From an uncultured Oceanospirillaceae bacterium (GTDB lineage Bacteria > Pseudomonadota > Gammaproteobacteria > Pseudomonadales > Oceanobacteraceae): a stretch of 23,415 nt of DNA. Location of the stretch: NCBI GenBank assembly GCA_937974825.1, contig CALJVD010000021.1, positions 1 to 23,415 on the forward strand. Reading direction: 5' to 3'. The position numbers were made by a program, and so were the translations under genes. Positions 23,012 to 23,415 of the stretch are shown in pieces (the stretch's first letter is position 1; each line of letters opens with the position of its first letter). The notes below the pieces were generated by a model. The model was not told where the DNA came from. It made no database searches and worked only from the letters and a program-made list of their open reading frames with translations.

Positions 23012-23118
23012 TGTTTGCAATCATATAGTTATATAAGGCCTGTATAGTGGTTTTCGCTTAAAAAATAAGCAGAAAAGATAAAGTTTGTATTATTACGAAA
23101 ATAATCTGCTTTTAGGGC

Positions 23119-23147
23119 TTGACGAGTTCTGAAAGCATCACTAGAAT
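23119..23147 (+). promoter_or_regulatory. Sigma-70 promoter of the tRNA-Glu genes
   Basis: TTGACG (23119-23124) and TAGAAT (23142-23147) are exactly 17 bases apart, each five of six to consensus. The bases after the -10 are GCGCGCTC, a GC-rich discriminator typical of stable-RNA promoters under stringent control. The tRNA begins 20 bases downstream. Confidence 0.85.
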
Positions 23148-23167
23148 GCGCGCTCTTGAATTGAGTT

Positions 23168-23243
23168 GTCCCCATCGTCTAGAGGCCTAGGACACCGCCC
23201 TTTCACGGCGGTAACAGGGGTTCGAATCCCCTTGGGGATGCCA
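23168..23243 (+). tRNA. gltT: tRNA-Glu (anticodon UUC)
   Basis: The 76-base sequence folds as a full cloverleaf. The acceptor stem GUCCCCA pairs with UGGGGAU (with a G-U pair at the end), the anticodon stem is CCGCC/GGCGG with UUC at 23202-23204, the T loop is GGTTCGAATCC, and the CCA end is encoded. It differs from E. coli tRNA-Glu by only a few bases. The symbol is nominal, since glutamate tRNA names vary by locus. Confidence 0.97.
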
Positions 23244-23315
23244 ACTTTTTAGTAAGTGGCATTTTCAGAGGACATCTTAATTAACAAGAGTAAGTCGTTG
23301 AAATTAAAGAAGTTC

Positions 23316-23343
23316 TTTACTTTCTCCGCAAAAGCAGTACAAT
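23316..23343 (+). promoter_or_regulatory. Possible separate promoter of the second tRNA-Glu gene
   Basis: TTTACT (23316-23321) and TACAAT (23338-23343) are 16 bases apart, just upstream of the second tRNA gene. It differs from the first gene's promoter, so the copies may be transcribed independently or together. Confidence 0.4.
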
Positions 23344-23360
23344 GCATTGCAACTTGAGAC

Positions 23361-23415
23361 GTCCCCATCGTCTAGAGGCCTAGGACACCGCCCTTTCACG
23401 GCGGTAACAGGGGTT
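23361..23415 (+). tRNA. Second tRNA-Glu (UUC), cut by the window end
   Basis: The 55 bases present are identical to the first 55 of the copy at 23168, including the anticodon at 23395-23397. The T-arm end and acceptor 3' side lie beyond the window. The 117-base spacer between the two copies holds no gene. Confidence 0.93.

Noticed and set aside
23067..23083. GCTTA/TAAGC hairpin after msrB as a terminator
   Set aside because: It is short, AT-rich and lacks a T tract on the msrB strand.
1..23415. Mobile elements, CRISPR arrays, phage or defence genes
   Set aside because: I saw no transposase, integrase, repeat-spacer array, attachment-site duplication or toxin-antitoxin pair. The only long direct repeat is the tRNA-Glu duplication.

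Overview
The window looks like ordinary chromosomal housekeeping DNA from a gammaproteobacterium. Nearly every gene has a close relative in Pseudomonas or E. coli (RsuA, AspRS, AcnA, AcnB, PdxB, AlaA, MsrB, a Dyp peroxidase close to YfeX). The moderate GC content and the Pseudomonas-like flavour of several proteins suggest a marine Oceanospirillales-type bacterium, but that placement is inference. I saw no mobile element, phage, CRISPR array or defence system.

Layout. 1-322: AT-rich, no convincing gene. 323-2723: a respiratory cytochrome operon made of a triheme cytochrome c, a TsdA-like diheme cytochrome (thiosulfate dehydrogenase family) and an overlooked 29-residue membrane peptide, closed by a terminator. 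2751-5598: a Dyp-type peroxidase, an isochorismatase-like hydrolase and a CynX-type MFS transporter. 5619-9872 (mostly minus strand): a bidirectional terminator, MscS, a second-type Lon protease behind a near-consensus heat-shock promoter, RsuA and, up to 10101, a 68-residue unknown. 10183-11455: a HIT protein and a glyoxalase II-like metallohydrolase. 11460-12053 (minus): a family 4-like uracil-DNA glycosylase. 12158-13930: aspS. 14023-19480 (minus): acnB followed by acnA, with a terminator between them. 19797-20882: pdxB. 20889-22526 (minus): alaA and a 138-residue unknown. 22616-23011: msrB. 23168-23415: two identical tRNA-Glu genes, the second cut by the window end.

How the parts fit. The first operon probably moves electrons from an inorganic sulfur compound (or a similar donor) through periplasmic c-type hemes to the respiratory chain. 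Much of the rest handles stress and protein or RNA quality: Lon, MsrB, Dyp peroxidase, MscS, uracil-DNA glycosylase and RsuA. AcnA and AcnB supply the TCA cycle. AspRS carries residues linked to non-discriminating enzymes, which implies that tRNA-Asn is charged through Asp-tRNA amidation. The most useful leads are the cytochrome/TsdA-like/micropeptide operon, the sigma-32 promoter on an AsrA-like Lon, the perfect 14-bp palindrome between alaA and msrB, and the side-by-side acnB and acnA genes.
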